DNA from: Citrobacter amalonaticus Y19 | GTDB lineage: Bacteria > Pseudomonadota > Gammaproteobacteria > Enterobacterales > Enterobacteriaceae | Direction of reading: 5' to 3' | DNA: 64,000 bases | NCBI RefSeq assembly: GCF_000981805.1 | Contig: NZ_CP011132.1 | Span: 2,046,001-2,110,000 of the forward strand | In this document: positions 36,971-50,945 of the stretch, piece by piece | How the letters are laid out: each line of letters starts with the position of its first letter | How positions within the stretch are numbered: position 1 is the stretch's first letter | The notes under the pieces: generated by a model | What the model was told of the DNA's origin: nothing | Databases searched by the model: none | The model's input: only the letters and a program-made list of their open reading frames with translations | Translations under genes and position numbers: made by a program

Positions 36971-38836
36971 ATGCAATTCAGAAAAGACATAAATGGACTA
37001 AGAGCATTAGCAGTTATTGGCGTAATACTATTTCACTTTGATAAAAATTGGCTACCGGGTGGATTTGCCGGCGTAGATGTTTTCTTTGTCATTTCAGGTT
37101 TTTTGATGACTAAAATAATACTCACCGGTCTTGATTCTGATTCATTTAGCATATGGAAATTTTATTTAGCCAGGGCTAAACGTATTATTCCCGCTCTATG
37201 TGCAACATGCATTATATGTCTGTTTGTTGGATGGTGCATTCTTTTGCCAAAGGATTACGCTGAGCTTGCTGCAAACGCTGTCAGTAGCATATTGTTTTTT
37301 TCTAATTATTGGTACGCATCACAAACAGGTTATTTCGACACATCATCACTGGATAATATATTACTGCACACATGGTCTCTTTCCGCAGAATGGCAATTCT
37401 ATTTGGTGTATCCTTTAGCTTTGTCATGCATATATTATTTTTTAGGGGGGAAGTTAACACGCAGGGCTATATACATTGGCGTGATTATTTCACTTGGTTT
37501 GTCAATTTACAGAACACCAATTAATCCTACAGACTCTTACTTCACACTGGCAACACGTGCGTGGGAAATGTTGGCTGGTGGATTGGCATTTACCATTAGT
37601 GAGGCTGGAATTATTAAAAGGGGGTCGAGGAGTTCTCAGTTATGCGAGATAGTAGGCCTTATGATGATTGCTTCGAGTTATCTTCTTTTCAAAGAAGATA
37701 CTTTGTGGCCTGGTTATAACGCTATGCTTCCGGTATTAGGAACGTTACTTGTTATCGTTGCATCAAGAAATGAATCCATAGTTACTTCAAATATTGCATT
37801 TCAATTAATCGGCAAGATTTCTTATTCCATATATCTTATACACTGGCCTTTAATTGTATTCTCCAGAAAAATAAATTTAGATATCAATCCATTTTTATAT
37901 TTTTTCTTAACAGTAGTAATCGCATCTGTAATCTATTTCACGGCAGAAAAAAATAATAAACTATCATTAACAAATATATCTATTTTCACATTTGCATTAC
38001 TTGGATCTTACTATGTCAAAAATACAAATGGTGCTGAACAAAGAGTTCCTGAAGAATTAAGACTTACCAAAGAGCAGTTCCAGCGCGTTTATTATGGCGG
38101 TTACGGTTATAAAGCAAATGAGCCATATCTTTCTCATGCTGATAAAGGTGTTGATTTTATAATATTTGGGGATTCGTTTGCAGCTCAATATGCAAAGTCT
38201 ATTGATGATAAAAAAATAAAATCTGTAAATATGTTTTTTCATGGATGTCCAATAATGCCTAATTACAGTAGATTTAAGGACAATAAAGAAGATAAAAATT
38301 GCTCAAAGGCTTACGGAATACTGCTTGATGTTTTTCAGAAATATAAAGATGCTGATGTTATATTCGCGTCTGCGTGGGATAAATATAAAGACTCACTCAT
38401 CAAGCGGGGAGGTAATCATGCAGAAAAACTATCCATGGAGAATTTTTATAACATTTGGATTGATGAAATAAAAAATATTATCAAAACTGGAGGCGACCGA
38501 CATTACTACATTATCGGCGTACCCATGTCAACAAACCCAAATTCTTATGGTTGTTTGGCTCAAAACATTTTACCGGGTTACGCTTTGTTTGGAAATTGTA
38601 GTGCTACCATTTCAAAATCAAAAATTGAAATAAACGATAGAATAAAACATGCCTTCGCAGAAGATAGAAACGTCACTTTCATAGATCCAAACGAAGCGCT
38701 ATGTGAAGACGATAAATGTCTTGTCACTATTGAAAAGTCACCAATTTATATAGACGGTTCTCATTTATCTGTATTTGGTTCTAAGATTGTGTTTGATAGT
38801 GTATATGACACAATATCAAATAATAGCGCCAACTAA
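36971..38836 (+). CDS. Acyltransferase-3/SGNH O-acetyltransferase (OafA-like)
   Basis: A 621-residue membrane enzyme that likely acetylates O-antigen or another surface glycan. The N-terminal acyltransferase-3 domain has about ten membrane segments and starts FRKDINGLRALAVIGVILFH, with Arg11 and His22 as the expected catalytic pair. The C-terminal periplasmic SGNH domain has FGDS with Ser402 and DGSH near residues 595-598. This fused form is that of Salmonella OafA and phage-borne serotype-converting enzymes. Its bases are far more AT-rich than the flagellar and yed genes, and an integrase relic follows, so it was acquired. AAGAGAGATCC precedes the ATG. Confidence 0.88.
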   Translation: MQFRKDINGLRALAVIGVILFHFDKNWLPGGFAGVDVFFVISGFLMTKIILTGLDSDSFSIWKFYLARAKRIIPALCATCIICLFVGWCILLPKDYAELAANAVSSILFFSNYWYASQTGYFDTSSLDNILLHTWSLSAEWQFYLVYPLALSCIYYFLGGKLTRRAIYIGVIISLGLSIYRTPINPTDSYFTLATRAWEMLAGGLAFTISEAGIIKRGSRSSQLCEIVGLMMIASSYLLFKEDTLWPGYNAMLPVLGTLLVIVASRNESIVTSNIAFQLIGKISYSIYLIHWPLIVFSRKINLDINPFLYFFLTVVIASVIYFTAEKNNKLSLTNISIFTFALLGSYYVKNTNGAEQRVPEELRLTKEQFQRVYYGGYGYKANEPYLSHADKGVDFIIFGDSFAAQYAKSIDDKKIKSVNMFFHGCPIMPNYSRFKDNKEDKNCSKAYGILLDVFQKYKDADVIFASAWDKYKDSLIKRGGNHAEKLSMENFYNIWIDEIKNIIKTGGDRHYYIIGVPMSTNPNSYGCLAQNILPGYALFGNCSATISKSKIEINDRIKHAFAEDRNVTFIDPNEALCEDDKCLVTIEKSPIYIDGSHLSVFGSKIVFDSVYDTISNNSAN

Positions 38837-38843
38837 ATTTAAT

Positions 38844-38866
38844 AGCGCACCAAAACACGGTGCGCT
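38844..38866 (+). terminator. Terminator of the acyltransferase gene
   Basis: AGCGCACC and GGTGCGCT form an 8-base stem with a 7-base loop just past the stop; a T-rich tract follows. Confidence 0.75.
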
Positions 38867-39055
38867 CCTTATATTTTATCAGACAAAATACCCTTTCATG
38901 TTAATTCGACCAACTACTGGTAACGAACTAAACGAAATTACTACTTGCGCCAGAAACTAACAGCATCAATCCTGCCCCCTGTATTTGATTAGTTAGCATT
39001 TCACTTGCATAAGTGTTGAGTGACATTACCACCAACAGTTAATACATATTCAAAC

Positions 39056-39460
39056 CCACTAAACGAACGCAATAATATAGATGTGCTGAAGAACCAGGCT
39101 GAAATGACCAGGTTGGGAGAGCAGTATCAGGTTGAGGCGAAGTTGCGTGAATACGGTCGTACTGATGTGCACCCATGCACGTTCGTGTTCAACCCGCAGA
39201 TCGTATTGCGTAATGGCCGGGCCAGGCATCATTACGCAATGGGGTTGTTCAATCAGTTATGGGAGGCGGCAATGCGACGCGCCGGGATTCGCTATCGCAG
39301 GGCATACTAATCCAGGCACACGTATGCATGCTGGTCATTGACTGTGGGTGCTAACCCAAACTTTATCGCTAAGCAAATGGGCCACACCGACGCGCAAATG
39401 GTTTACCGGGTGTACGAATCATGGATGGCTGAAAATAACTCTTCCTCAACCAGGAATTGA
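39056..39460 (+). pseudogene. Broken phage integrase (tyrosine recombinase), C-terminal part
   Basis: Reading one frame gives an N-terminally cut lambdoid-type integrase. A TAA at 39308-39310 interrupts it between RRAY and SRHTYACWSLTVGANPNFIA. After the stop, the catalytic Arg-His (SRHTYA), the later His (MGHTDAQM) and the Tyr nucleophile (VYESWM) are all kept, ending at TGA 39458-39460. The stop probably replaced a CAA or CAG Gln codon, since Q-S-R-H-T is the family pattern. The N-terminal two thirds are missing. It marks a former prophage next to the acyltransferase. Confidence 0.85.
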
Positions 39461-39536
39461 GTGAGTTTGCCCCATCCATGCCCCACGCAGTAGGATCGGA
39501 TGGGTATTAATCATAAATATCATTAGGTTAGATAAC

Positions 39537-39851
39537 CTAAACCTGCATGCTCATCACTTCCTGATAGGCCGATACCAGTTTGTTACGCACCTGGATCCCC
39601 ATCTGCATAGAAACTGAGGCTTTTTGCATATCGGTCATCACATCGTTAAGCGCAATCCCCGGTTCACCCAGCGTGAATTTTTCCGCCTGCACGCGGGCGG
39701 CGGTTTGCGTATCGCTGATGCGGTCCAGCGCCGCGTGCAGTTGACCGGCAAAACTCACGGTCGGCTGCGGCAGTGTCTCCTGCGCCCGGGCGCTCATTGC
39801 CGTGGCCTGGAGCTGGCTGATGACCCCTTCAATCCCCTGTATCGCTGACAT
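39537..39851 (-). CDS. fliE: Flagellar hook-basal body protein FliE
   Basis: A 104-residue export-apparatus and rod junction protein joining MS ring and rod. Start [20 protein letters not shown] and end [13 protein letters not shown] match E. coli FliE, which has the same length. It is divergent from the fliF operon across a 216-base gap that must hold FlhDC-dependent class 2 promoters. The prophage relic ends 76 bases from its stop. Confidence 0.97.
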   Translation of the reverse strand: MSAIQGIEGVISQLQATAMSARAQETLPQPTVSFAGQLHAALDRISDTQTAARVQAEKFTLGEPGIALNDVMTDMQKASVSMQMGIQVRNKLVSAYQEVMSMQV

Positions 39852-40067
39852 GATAATCCTCTGGATGGTTTTCTACGCAGCAGAGATTACCAGTTTGTCA
39901 ATAAGATAAAGGCGCTAAATAACGCTATAAAACCCCGGTTTTTACCGCATAGAAAAAAACGAAACCGCAAATAATGAGACCGTCAATTTTTCGATTTTGC
40001 TGACCCGGGAGTGAGTCTTGTTCCACTTTGCAAATAAAGCCGTCCACGAACAGTCACGAGGTGCGAG

Positions 40068-43449
<3,382 letters not shown>

Positions 43450-43450
<1 letters not shown>

Positions 43451-44820
43451 TGACTTCACGCCTGACCCGCTGGTTAACGACGCTGGATAACTTCGAAGCC
43501 AAAATGGTGCAGCTTCCGGCCGTTCGTCGCTATGGGCGACTGACCCGCGCCACCGGTCTGGTCCTGGAGGCCACAGGGTTACAGCTGCCGCTTGGCGCGA
43601 CCTGCGTGATTGAGCGTCAGGAGGGGACGGAAACCCGCGAAGTGGAAAGTGAAGTGGTGGGCTTTAACGGTCAACGGCTGTTTCTGATGCCGCTCGAAGA
43701 GGTCGAAGGCATTCTGCCCGGCGCGCGCGTCTACGCCAAGAATATCGCCAGCGAAGGGCTGCAAAGCAGCAAGCAACTGCCGCTGGGTCCGGCGCTGTTA
43801 GGTCGCGTGCTTGACGGCAGCGGCAAACCGCTCGACGGTCTGCCCTCCCCTGATACCACAGAAACCGGGGCGCTGATTACCCAGCCGTTTAACCCGCTGC
43901 AACGTACGCCGATTGAGCATGTGCTGGATACCGGCGTGCGCCCGATCAACGCCCTGTTAACCGTTGGTCGCGGCCAGCGTATGGGGCTGTTCGCCGGTTC
44001 CGGCGTCGGGAAAAGCGTCCTGCTCGGCATGATGGCGCGTTATACCCGCGCCGACGTTATCGTCGTCGGACTGATTGGCGAACGTGGTCGCGAAGTGAAA
44101 GATTTTATCGAGAACATTCTCGGTGCCGATGGTCGCGCGCGTTCGGTGGTGATAGCCGCCCCGGCGGACGTTTCGCCATTACTGCGCATGCAGGGTGCCG
44201 CGTATGCCACCCGTATTGCGGAAGATTTTCGCGATCGCGGTCAGCATGTGCTGCTGATCATGGATTCCCTGACCCGTTATGCCATGGCCCAGCGTGAAAT
44301 CGCACTGGCGATCGGTGAACCACCGGCCACCAAAGGCTATCCGCCTTCGGTGTTCGCCAAACTCCCGGCTCTGGTTGAACGTGCGGGGAACGGGATCCAC
44401 GGCGGCGGCTCTGTCACTGCATTTTATACGGTGCTGACCGAAGGTGACGATCAGCAGGACCCGATTGCCGACTCGGCGCGAGCCATCCTTGATGGTCACA
44501 TTGTGCTGTCGCGCCGTCTGGCGGAAGCCGGGCACTACCCTGCTATCGACATTGAAGCGTCGATCAGTCGTGCGATGACGGCGCTGATTACGGAACAGCA
44601 CTACGCCAAAGTGCGTCACTTCAAGCAGTTACTGTCGAGCTTCCAGCGCAACCGCGATCTCGTCAGCGTAGGCGCGTATGCCAAAGGCAGCGATCCGATG
44701 CTCGATAAAGCCATCGCGCTGTGGCCTCAGCTGGAGTCGTTTCTACAGCAAGGTATTTTCGAACGCGCTGACTGGGAGGATTCCCTGTCGGCGCTCGATC
44801 TGATTTTCCCGACGGTGTGA
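43450..44820 (+). CDS. fliI: Flagellum-specific export ATPase FliI
   Basis: Hexameric ATPase of the flagellar type III export apparatus, 456 residues. Walker A is [15 protein letters not shown] and Walker [15 protein letters not shown], as in F1-beta-like ATPases. The start at 43450 shares one base with the fliH stop (TGATG). Near-identical to E. coli FliI along its length. Confidence 0.98.
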
Positions 44821-44841
44821 TAAAGCAGGAGGGTAAGGGTC

Positions 44842-45285
44842 ATGGCTGAACAGGGTGCACTGGCAACGCTCAAGGATCTCGCCGAAAAAGAGGTGGACGA
44901 CGCGGCGCTGCTGTTAGGTGAAATGCGCCGCGGTTTTCAGCAGGCGGAAGAGCAGCTCACGATGCTGCTCGACTACCAGAACGAATACCGCAGCAACCTC
45001 AACAACGATATGAGCCAGGGGATTGCCAGTAATCGCTGGATTAACTACCAGCAGTTTATTCAGACGCTGGAAAAAGCGGTGGAGCAACATCGCCAGCAGT
45101 TAACGCAGTGGACGCAAAAAGTGGATGTGGCGCTGAACAGCTGGCGAGAAAAAAAACAGCGACTTCAGGCCTGGCAAACCTTACAAGACAGACAGAACGC
45201 GGCAGCCTTACTGGCTGAAAACCGCCTGGATCAGAAAAAAATGGATGAATTTGCGCAGCGTGCAGCAATGAGGAAACCAGAATGA
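44842..45285 (+). CDS. fliJ: Flagellar export chaperone FliJ
   Basis: A 147-residue antiparallel coiled coil that fits into the FliI ring and recycles export chaperones. The sequence is highly charged and helical ([18 protein letters not shown] repeats), without membrane segments. AGGAGGGTAAGGGTC precedes the ATG. It overlaps fliK by four bases. Confidence 0.96.
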   Translation: MAEQGALATLKDLAEKEVDDAALLLGEMRRGFQQAEEQLTMLLDYQNEYRSNLNNDMSQGIASNRWINYQQFIQTLEKAVEQHRQQLTQWTQKVDVALNSWREKKQRLQAWQTLQDRQNAAALLAENRLDQKKMDEFAQRAAMRKPE

Positions 45286-46481
45286 TCACTTTGCCCCAAC
45301 TGGTCACCACTGACACAGACCTTATCACCGGCTTATCGTCCGGGAAAACGGCGGACTCCGCCCAGGATTTTCTTGCCCTGCTGGCAGGCGCGTTAGGCGC
45401 AGGCGATGCGCAGGGTAAAGACGCGCCGCTGACCTTAGCCGATTTGCAGGCTGCCAGCGGCAAGCTGCAAAAGGGCCTGCTGGCGCAGGACGGCGACTCT
45501 TCGCAGGCCGTTAAGCTGGCCGACCTGTTGGCAGGCAAAGAGGGACCGTCTGAAGAGATGCAAAAAGGGTTAAGCGATGCGCAGGCTCTGCTGTCCACGC
45601 TGACCCCCACGCAGAAGAACAGTGCGCTGGCCGCTCTGCGCCAGTCTGTACAAAAGGATGAAGACACCTCAGCCCTCAGCGATGACGATCTCGCCAACCT
45701 GAGCGCCCTTTTCGCCATGTTGCCGGGTCAACCGGGAATGACGACACCGCCGGTAACCGCCGGTGAAAAAGTGAGTGCGCTAAGCGCCGATCTCCGCTCG
45801 CTCGCGCAGGGTGCGAGCAGTGCATTGACCCGTGACGATGCGAAAAAGAGCAAACCGGACAGCGCTACGCCAGCTTTCGCTGTGGAAAGCGCTAAAGGTC
45901 AGGCGGTCACCTCGCCGGTGGTGGCTGCCGCTGCCGCAAACGCGGAGATCGACAGTACGCCTTCCCCCGTGACGCCGGGCATTGCCATGACCACCGCCAC
46001 GCATTCCGCCTCACAGCCGCCGCCCACCAGCGCGGCACCGGTTCTGAGCGCACCGCTGGGCAGTCATGAATGGCAGCAATCCCTGAGTCAGCACATCACG
46101 CTGTTTACCCGCCAGGGCCAGCAGAGTGCGGAACTGCGTTTACATCCGGAAGATCTCGGTCAGGTACAAATCTCGCTTAAGCTTGATGATAACCAGGCAC
46201 AGCTACAGATGGTTTCAGCGCATAGCCACGTTCGCGCGGCGCTGGAAGCCGCTCTGCCGACTCTGCGCACACAACTGGCAGAAAGCGGCATTCAACTGGG
46301 ACAAAGCAGCATCAGCAGCGAGAGTTTCGCCGGACAGCAGCACTCCTCTTCCCAACAGCAGCAAACGGCTCGCACACAGGGACAAGCGCTGCACATGGCC
46401 GATGACGAGAGTGAGCTGGCGGTTCCCGCGTCGCTCCAGTCCGCCGCACGCGGTAACGGCGCCGTCGATATCTTCGCCTAA
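45282..46481 (+). CDS. fliK: Flagellar hook-length control protein FliK
   Basis: Secreted ruler that sets hook length and switches export specificity. It has 399 residues: a low-complexity Ala/Ser/Pro/Thr-rich first part and a folded C-terminal domain (about 275-350: [20 protein letters not shown], then GQVQISLKL) that touches FlhB. A Gln-rich tail follows. Last gene of the fliF operon. Confidence 0.97.
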   Translation: MITLPQLVTTDTDLITGLSSGKTADSAQDFLALLAGALGAGDAQGKDAPLTLADLQAASGKLQKGLLAQDGDSSQAVKLADLLAGKEGPSEEMQKGLSDAQALLSTLTPTQKNSALAALRQSVQKDEDTSALSDDDLANLSALFAMLPGQPGMTTPPVTAGEKVSALSADLRSLAQGASSALTRDDAKKSKPDSATPAFAVESAKGQAVTSPVVAAAAANAEIDSTPSPVTPGIAMTTATHSASQPPPTSAAPVLSAPLGSHEWQQSLSQHITLFTRQGQQSAELRLHPEDLGQVQISLKLDDNQAQLQMVSAHSHVRAALEAALPTLRTQLAESGIQLGQSSISSESFAGQQHSSSQQQQTARTQGQALHMADDESELAVPASLQSAARGNGAVDIFA

Positions 46482-46495
46482 CGCCAGAGGTAGCA

Positions 46496-46548
46496 TGATT
46501 ATCCGCGTCTTTTCCACGCTTTGCCGTGGTCAGGACACGGGATAATCA
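46496..46548 (+). terminator. Nested hairpin between fliK and fliL
   Basis: TGATTATCC pairs with GGATAATCA over a 35-base loop that contains a second stem (CCACG with CGTGG). It lies 14 bases past fliK and 38 before fliL. No T run follows, so partial read-through or RNA processing between the two operons is possible. Confidence 0.45.
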
Positions 46549-46585
46549 GCCGATAAGCTGTACCGAAACAGGAAGCCCGTATCAG

Positions 46586-47050
46586 ATGACTGATTCCGCG
46601 ATTAGCAAAAAGAGCAAACGCTCAATTTGGATCCCGCTGCTGGTAATCATTACCCTTGCCGCCTGCGCAACCGCAGGCTATAGCTACTGGCGCATGCAGC
46701 AGCATCCCACTGCGGCGGCCAATGAGCCACCGCCACCACCGGCCCCGGTGTTCTTCGCCCTGGATACGTTTACCGTCAATCTGGGCGATGCGGATCGCGT
46801 ACTGTATATCGGCGTGACGCTGCGTCTGAAAGATGACGCCACGCGCGCGCGCCTGAACGAATATTTGCCAGAAGTCCGTAGCCGCCTGTTGCTGCTGTTC
46901 TCTCGTCAGGACGCTAACGCGCTGTCTACCGAAGAAGGTAAGCAAAAATTGATCGCGGCGATTAAAGAGACGCTTTCCCCTCCGCTCGTTGCCGGACAAC
47001 CCAAACAGGACGTCACCGACGTGCTGTATACAGCTTTCATTCTGCGGTAA
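46586..47050 (+). CDS. fliL: Flagellar basal body protein FliL
   Basis: Single-pass inner-membrane protein that supports stator function. From ATG 46586 it has 154 residues, the E. coli length, with one membrane helix at about 18-38 and a periplasmic stomatin-like domain ([20 protein letters not shown]). First gene of fliLMNOPQR. The fliM start lies 4 bases after its stop. Confidence 0.96.
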   Translation: MTDSAISKKSKRSIWIPLLVIITLAACATAGYSYWRMQQHPTAAANEPPPPPAPVFFALDTFTVNLGDADRVLYIGVTLRLKDDATRARLNEYLPEVRSRLLLLFSRQDANALSTEEGKQKLIAAIKETLSPPLVAGQPKQDVTDVLYTAFILR

Positions 47051-47054
47051 AGAC

Positions 47055-48059
47055 ATGGGCGACAGTATTCTCTCTCAGGCTGAAATCGATGCGCTGTTGA
47101 ATGGCGACAGCGACACGAAAGACGAGCCGACTCCGGGTATCGCGGGCGAAAGTGAAATTCGCCCGTACGATCCCAATACCCAACGTCGCGTGGTGCGTGA
47201 GCGTCTACAGGCGCTGGAAATCATCAACGAACGTTTTGCCCGTCAGTTCCGGATGGGGCTGTTTAACCTGCTGCGTCGTAGCCCGGATATTACCGTGGGC
47301 GCGATCCGCATTCAGCCGTATCACGAGTTTGCCCGCAACCTGCCGGTGCCGACCAACCTGAACCTGATCCACCTTAAGCCGCTGCGCGGTACGGGTCTGG
47401 TAGTGTTCTCGCCAAGCCTGGTGTTTATCGCCGTCGATAACCTGTTTGGTGGTGATGGACGCTTCCCGACGAAAGTGGAAGGCCGCGAGTTTACGCACAC
47501 CGAGCAGCGCGTCATCAACCGCATGCTGAAACTGGCGCTGGAAGGCTATAGCGACGCGTGGAAGGCTATCAATCCGCTGGAAGTGGAGTACGTGCGTTCT
47601 GAGATGCAGGTGAAGTTTACCAACATCACCACGTCGCCGAACGATATCGTGGTCAACACCCCTTTCCACGTCGAGATTGGCAACCTGACCGGTGAGTTCA
47701 ACATCTGTCTGCCGTTCAGCATGATTGAACCGCTGCGCGAACTGCTGGTGAACCCGCCGCTGGAAAACTCCCGTAATGAAGATCAGAACTGGCGTGACAA
47801 TCTGGTGCGTCAGGTTCAGCACTCCGAGCTGGAGCTGGTGGCGAACTTTGCCGATATTCCGCTGCGCCTTTCTCAGATATTAAAACTACAACCCGGCGAT
47901 GTGCTGCCGATTGAAAAACCAGACCGCATTATTGCTCATGTGGACGGTGTGCCTGTACTGACCAGCCAATACGGCACGGTTAACGGCCAGTACGCGTTAC
48001 GCGTGGAACATTTGATTAACCCGATTTTGAATTCGCTGAATGAGGAACAGCCCAAATGA
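47055..48059 (+). CDS. fliM: Flagellar motor switch protein FliM
   Basis: C-ring protein that binds CheY-P through its N-terminal peptide (MGDSILSQAEIDALLNG) and so sets rotation sense. It has 334 residues; the middle CheC-like domain (TGLVVFSPSLVFIAVDNLFG) and the C-terminal SpoA domain follow. The ATG at 47055 gives the exact E. coli length. It overlaps fliN by four bases. Confidence 0.98.
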   Translation: MGDSILSQAEIDALLNGDSDTKDEPTPGIAGESEIRPYDPNTQRRVVRERLQALEIINERFARQFRMGLFNLLRRSPDITVGAIRIQPYHEFARNLPVPTNLNLIHLKPLRGTGLVVFSPSLVFIAVDNLFGGDGRFPTKVEGREFTHTEQRVINRMLKLALEGYSDAWKAINPLEVEYVRSEMQVKFTNITTSPNDIVVNTPFHVEIGNLTGEFNICLPFSMIEPLRELLVNPPLENSRNEDQNWRDNLVRQVQHSELELVANFADIPLRLSQILKLQPGDVLPIEKPDRIIAHVDGVPVLTSQYGTVNGQYALRVEHLINPILNSLNEEQPK

Positions 48060-48469
48060 GTGACATGAATAATCCGTCTGATGAGAACACTGGTGCATTG
48101 GACGATCTGTGGGCTGACGCGTTGAACGAGCAAAAAACGACTACCAGCAAAAGTGCTGCCGATGCCGTTTTCCAGCAGCTTGGCGGTGGCGATGTCAGCG
48201 GCACGCTGCAGGATATCGACCTGATCATGGATATTCCGGTCAAACTGACCGTCGAATTGGGCCGTACGCGCATGACCATTAAGGAGCTGCTACGCCTGAC
48301 GCAGGGTTCTGTGGTGGCGCTGGACGGTCTGGCGGGTGAACCGCTGGATATTCTGATCAACGGCTATCTGATCGCCCAGGGTGAAGTTGTGGTCGTGGCC
48401 GATAAATACGGCGTACGCATTACCGACATCATCACCCCGTCCGAGCGTATGCGTCGTCTGAGCCGTTAG
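48056..48469 (+). CDS. fliN: Flagellar motor switch protein FliN
   Basis: Third C-ring protein, 137 residues, with the SpoA/FliN domain at the C-terminal half (DIPVKLTVELGRTRMTIKEL, then EPLDILINGYLIAQGEVVVV). It also docks FliH at the export gate. fliO starts 2 bases downstream. Confidence 0.98.
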   Translation: MSDMNNPSDENTGALDDLWADALNEQKTTTSKSAADAVFQQLGGGDVSGTLQDIDLIMDIPVKLTVELGRTRMTIKELLRLTQGSVVALDGLAGEPLDILINGYLIAQGEVVVVADKYGVRITDIITPSERMRRLSR

Positions 48470-48471
48470 TC

Positions 48472-48846
48472 ATGAAAACCCAGGCCACTGTTCAACAGCC
48501 TTCTGCCGTCCCGGGCTCCCCCCTGATGCAGGTCAGCGGCGCGCTGTTGGGGATCATCCTGTTGATTCTGGCGGCCGCGTGGGTCATCAAACGTCTGGGC
48601 TTTGCGCCGAAAGGCAGCCATGCGCGTGGACTGAAAATCTCCGCCAGTACTTCGCTGGGTCCGCGCGAACGCGTGGTGATTGTCGACGTTGAGGACGCGC
48701 GGCTGGTGCTTGGCGTCACGGCGTCAAACATCAGTGTGCTGCATACCCTCCCCCCGGCCCCTGTTGTGCCAGAAGAGACGCCGTCTGCTCCTGCCGATTT
48801 TCAGGCCATGATGAAGAGTTTGCTTAAGCGTTCCGGGAGATCCTGA
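48472..48846 (+). CDS. fliO: Flagellar biosynthesis protein FliO
   Basis: Membrane protein that helps assemble the FliP ring. It has 124 residues, with one membrane helix near 22-42 and a cytoplasmic domain ([20 protein letters not shown]). Its stop overlaps the fliP start by one base (TGATG). Confidence 0.95.
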   Translation: MKTQATVQQPSAVPGSPLMQVSGALLGIILLILAAAWVIKRLGFAPKGSHARGLKISASTSLGPRERVVIVDVEDARLVLGVTASNISVLHTLPPAPVVPEETPSAPADFQAMMKSLLKRSGRS

Positions 48847-49583
48847 TGCGCCGTTTGTTATCCCTTACGCTGACCGGTCTATGGCTTATCAGCCCTGCCG
48901 CACTGGCGCAACTTCCTGGTCTGGTGAGCCAACCCCTGCCTGGCGGCGGACAGAGCTGGTCGCTTCCCGTGCAGACGCTGGTCTTTATCACCTCGCTGAC
49001 CTTTATTCCAGCCATTTTGCTGATGATGACCAGCTTTACCCGCATCATCATTGTCTTCGGCCTGCTGCGTAATGCGCTTGGCACACCGTCCGCACCGCCA
49101 AACCAGGTGCTGCTGGGGCTGGCGCTGTTTCTGACTTTTTTCATCATGTCTCCGGTCATCGACAAGATTTATGTCGAGGCGTATCAGCCCTTCAGCGAAG
49201 AGAAAATCTCGATGCAGGAAGCGCTGGATAAAGGTGCGCAACCGCTGCGTGAATTTATGCTACGCCAGACCCGCCAGGCCGATCTGGCACTGTTCGCCCG
49301 TCTGGCAAACAGTGGCCCGCTTCAGGGGCCGGAAGCCGTGCCGATGCGCATTTTGCTGCCTGCCTATGTGACCAGCGAGTTGAAAACTGCTTTTCAGATT
49401 GGCTTTACGATATTCATCCCTTTCCTGATTATTGACCTGGTGATCGCCAGCGTGCTGATGGCGCTGGGGATGATGATGGTTCCCCCGGCAACCATTGCCC
49501 TACCGTTCAAACTGATGCTGTTCGTGCTGGTTGATGGCTGGCAACTGCTGGTGGGTTCGCTTGCACAAAGTTTCTATAGCTAG
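48846..49583 (+). CDS. fliP: Flagellar export gate protein FliP
   Basis: Core subunit of the export pore. It has 245 residues with a cleavable signal peptide ([20 protein letters not shown], then AQ), unusual for export gates but normal for FliP, and four membrane segments. The conserved [20 protein letters not shown] motif is present. Confidence 0.98.
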   Translation: MRRLLSLTLTGLWLISPAALAQLPGLVSQPLPGGGQSWSLPVQTLVFITSLTFIPAILLMMTSFTRIIIVFGLLRNALGTPSAPPNQVLLGLALFLTFFIMSPVIDKIYVEAYQPFSEEKISMQEALDKGAQPLREFMLRQTRQADLALFARLANSGPLQGPEAVPMRILLPAYVTSELKTAFQIGFTIFIPFLIIDLVIASVLMALGMMMVPPATIALPFKLMLFVLVDGWQLLVGSLAQSFYS

Positions 49584-49592
49584 AGGCAAAAA

Positions 49593-49862
49593 ATGACACC
49601 CGAATCGGTCATGATGATTGGCACCGAGGCCATGAGAGTTGCTCTCGCCCTTGCCGCCCCCCTGCTGCTGGTCGCGCTGGTAACAGGGCTTATCATCAGT
49701 ATTTTGCAGGCCGCCACGCAGATTAACGAAATGACGCTGTCGTTTATCCCGAAAATCGTGGCGGTGTTTACGGCGATCATCGTGGCCGGGCCGTGGATGC
49801 TGAATTTGCTGCTGGATTACGTACGCACGCTGTTCACCAATCTGCCGTACATCATCGGGTAA
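49593..49862 (+). CDS. fliQ: Flagellar export gate protein FliQ
   Basis: An 89-residue export-pore subunit with two membrane helices; [20 protein letters not shown] is the family signature. It begins 9 bases after fliP. Confidence 0.97.
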   Translation: MTPESVMMIGTEAMRVALALAAPLLLVALVTGLIISILQAATQINEMTLSFIPKIVAVFTAIIVAGPWMLNLLLDYVRTLFTNLPYIIG

Positions 49863-49870
49863 GGCGACAG

Positions 49871-50665
49871 ATGTTGCAGGTCACCAGCGATCAATGGCTG
49901 CACTGGCTGAGCCTCTATTTCTGGCCGCTGCTGCGCGTACTGGCGCTGATCACCACCGCACCTATCCTCAGTGAGCGCGCGGTTCCTAAACGGGTGAAAC
50001 TGGGGCTGGGGATCATTATCACCATCGTCATTGCCCCTTCTTTACCGCCTAACGATGTGCCGATTTTTTCGTTTAACGCGTTATGGCTGGCGATGCAGCA
50101 AATCCTGATCGGCATCGCGCTGGGCTTTACCATGCAGTTTGCCTTTGCGGCGGTGCGTACGGCGGGTGAGATTATCGGTTTGCAGATGGGGCTTTCCTTT
50201 GCCACCTTTGTCGATCCGGCAAGCCATCTGAATATGCCAGTGCTCGCCAGAATCATTGATATGCTGGCGATGCTGCTGTTCCTGACCTTTGACGGTCATC
50301 TGTGGCTGATTTCACTGCTGGTCGACACGTTTCACACCCTACCAATAGGCGGCAATCCGGTGAACAGCAACGCGTTTCTGGCGTTGGCCAGAGCGGGGAG
50401 TCTGATTTTCCTCAACGGCATGATGCTGGCGTTGCCGGTTATCACCATGCTGCTAACGCTGAACCTCGCGCTGGGATTACTAAACCGTATGGCGCCGCAA
50501 TTATCCGTATTTGTTATTGGCTTCCCACTCACCCTGACCGTGGGTATCACATTAATCGCAGCATTAATGCCGTTGATTGCGCCGTTTTGCGAACACCTAT
50601 TTAGTGAAATTTTCAATTTATTAGCTGATATTGTTAGTGAATTACCCGGTAATAATAGTCCATAA
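49871..50665 (+). CDS. fliR: Flagellar export gate protein FliR
   Basis: Export-pore subunit that closes the FliPQR helix, 264 residues with about six membrane segments. The ATG at 49871 starts 8 bases after fliQ; an open frame reaching back to 49793 lies inside fliQ and is rejected. End of the fliL operon. Confidence 0.97.
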   Translation: MLQVTSDQWLHWLSLYFWPLLRVLALITTAPILSERAVPKRVKLGLGIIITIVIAPSLPPNDVPIFSFNALWLAMQQILIGIALGFTMQFAFAAVRTAGEIIGLQMGLSFATFVDPASHLNMPVLARIIDMLAMLLFLTFDGHLWLISLLVDTFHTLPIGGNPVNSNAFLALARAGSLIFLNGMMLALPVITMLLTLNLALGLLNRMAPQLSVFVIGFPLTLTVGITLIAALMPLIAPFCEHLFSEIFNLLADIVSELPGNNSP

Positions 50666-50682
50666 TGTTTATCGTGTTTTTC

Positions 50683-50696
50683 TAAGGATTATCCGA
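50683..50696 (+). promoter_or_regulatory. RcsAB box upstream of rcsA
   Basis: TAAGGATTATCCGA matches the RcsAB box known from the E. coli rcsA promoter, where RcsA with RcsB activates its own gene. It lies 250 bases before rcsA. Confidence 0.8.
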
Positions 50697-50945
50697 AAGT
50701 CATTCAGTAAAAACATCTACCAGCATAACTCTCACGCGCTTTATTTGTTTTTATCTCTCTCACATAACGCAACATTTACTTTACTTTAAGACAATTCCAG
50801 GCAAATTATACGTAACTTTACGGGATAGTAAGTCCGCCTGAAAACCGCATACGCGTCTCATTAGGTGAAGCATTCGGTTCCGTTAAGTTGTGATGAGATA
50901 TTCAGGTAAGGGGAATTATCGTTACGCATTGAGTGAGGGTAAGCC

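Noticed and set aside
36480..39540. Flanking att direct repeats of the lost prophage
   Set aside because: I compared both edges by eye and found no convincing duplicated core; a computed search is needed.
49793..49870. Upstream start for FliR
   Set aside because: It lies entirely inside fliQ; the ATG at 49871 gives the family start.
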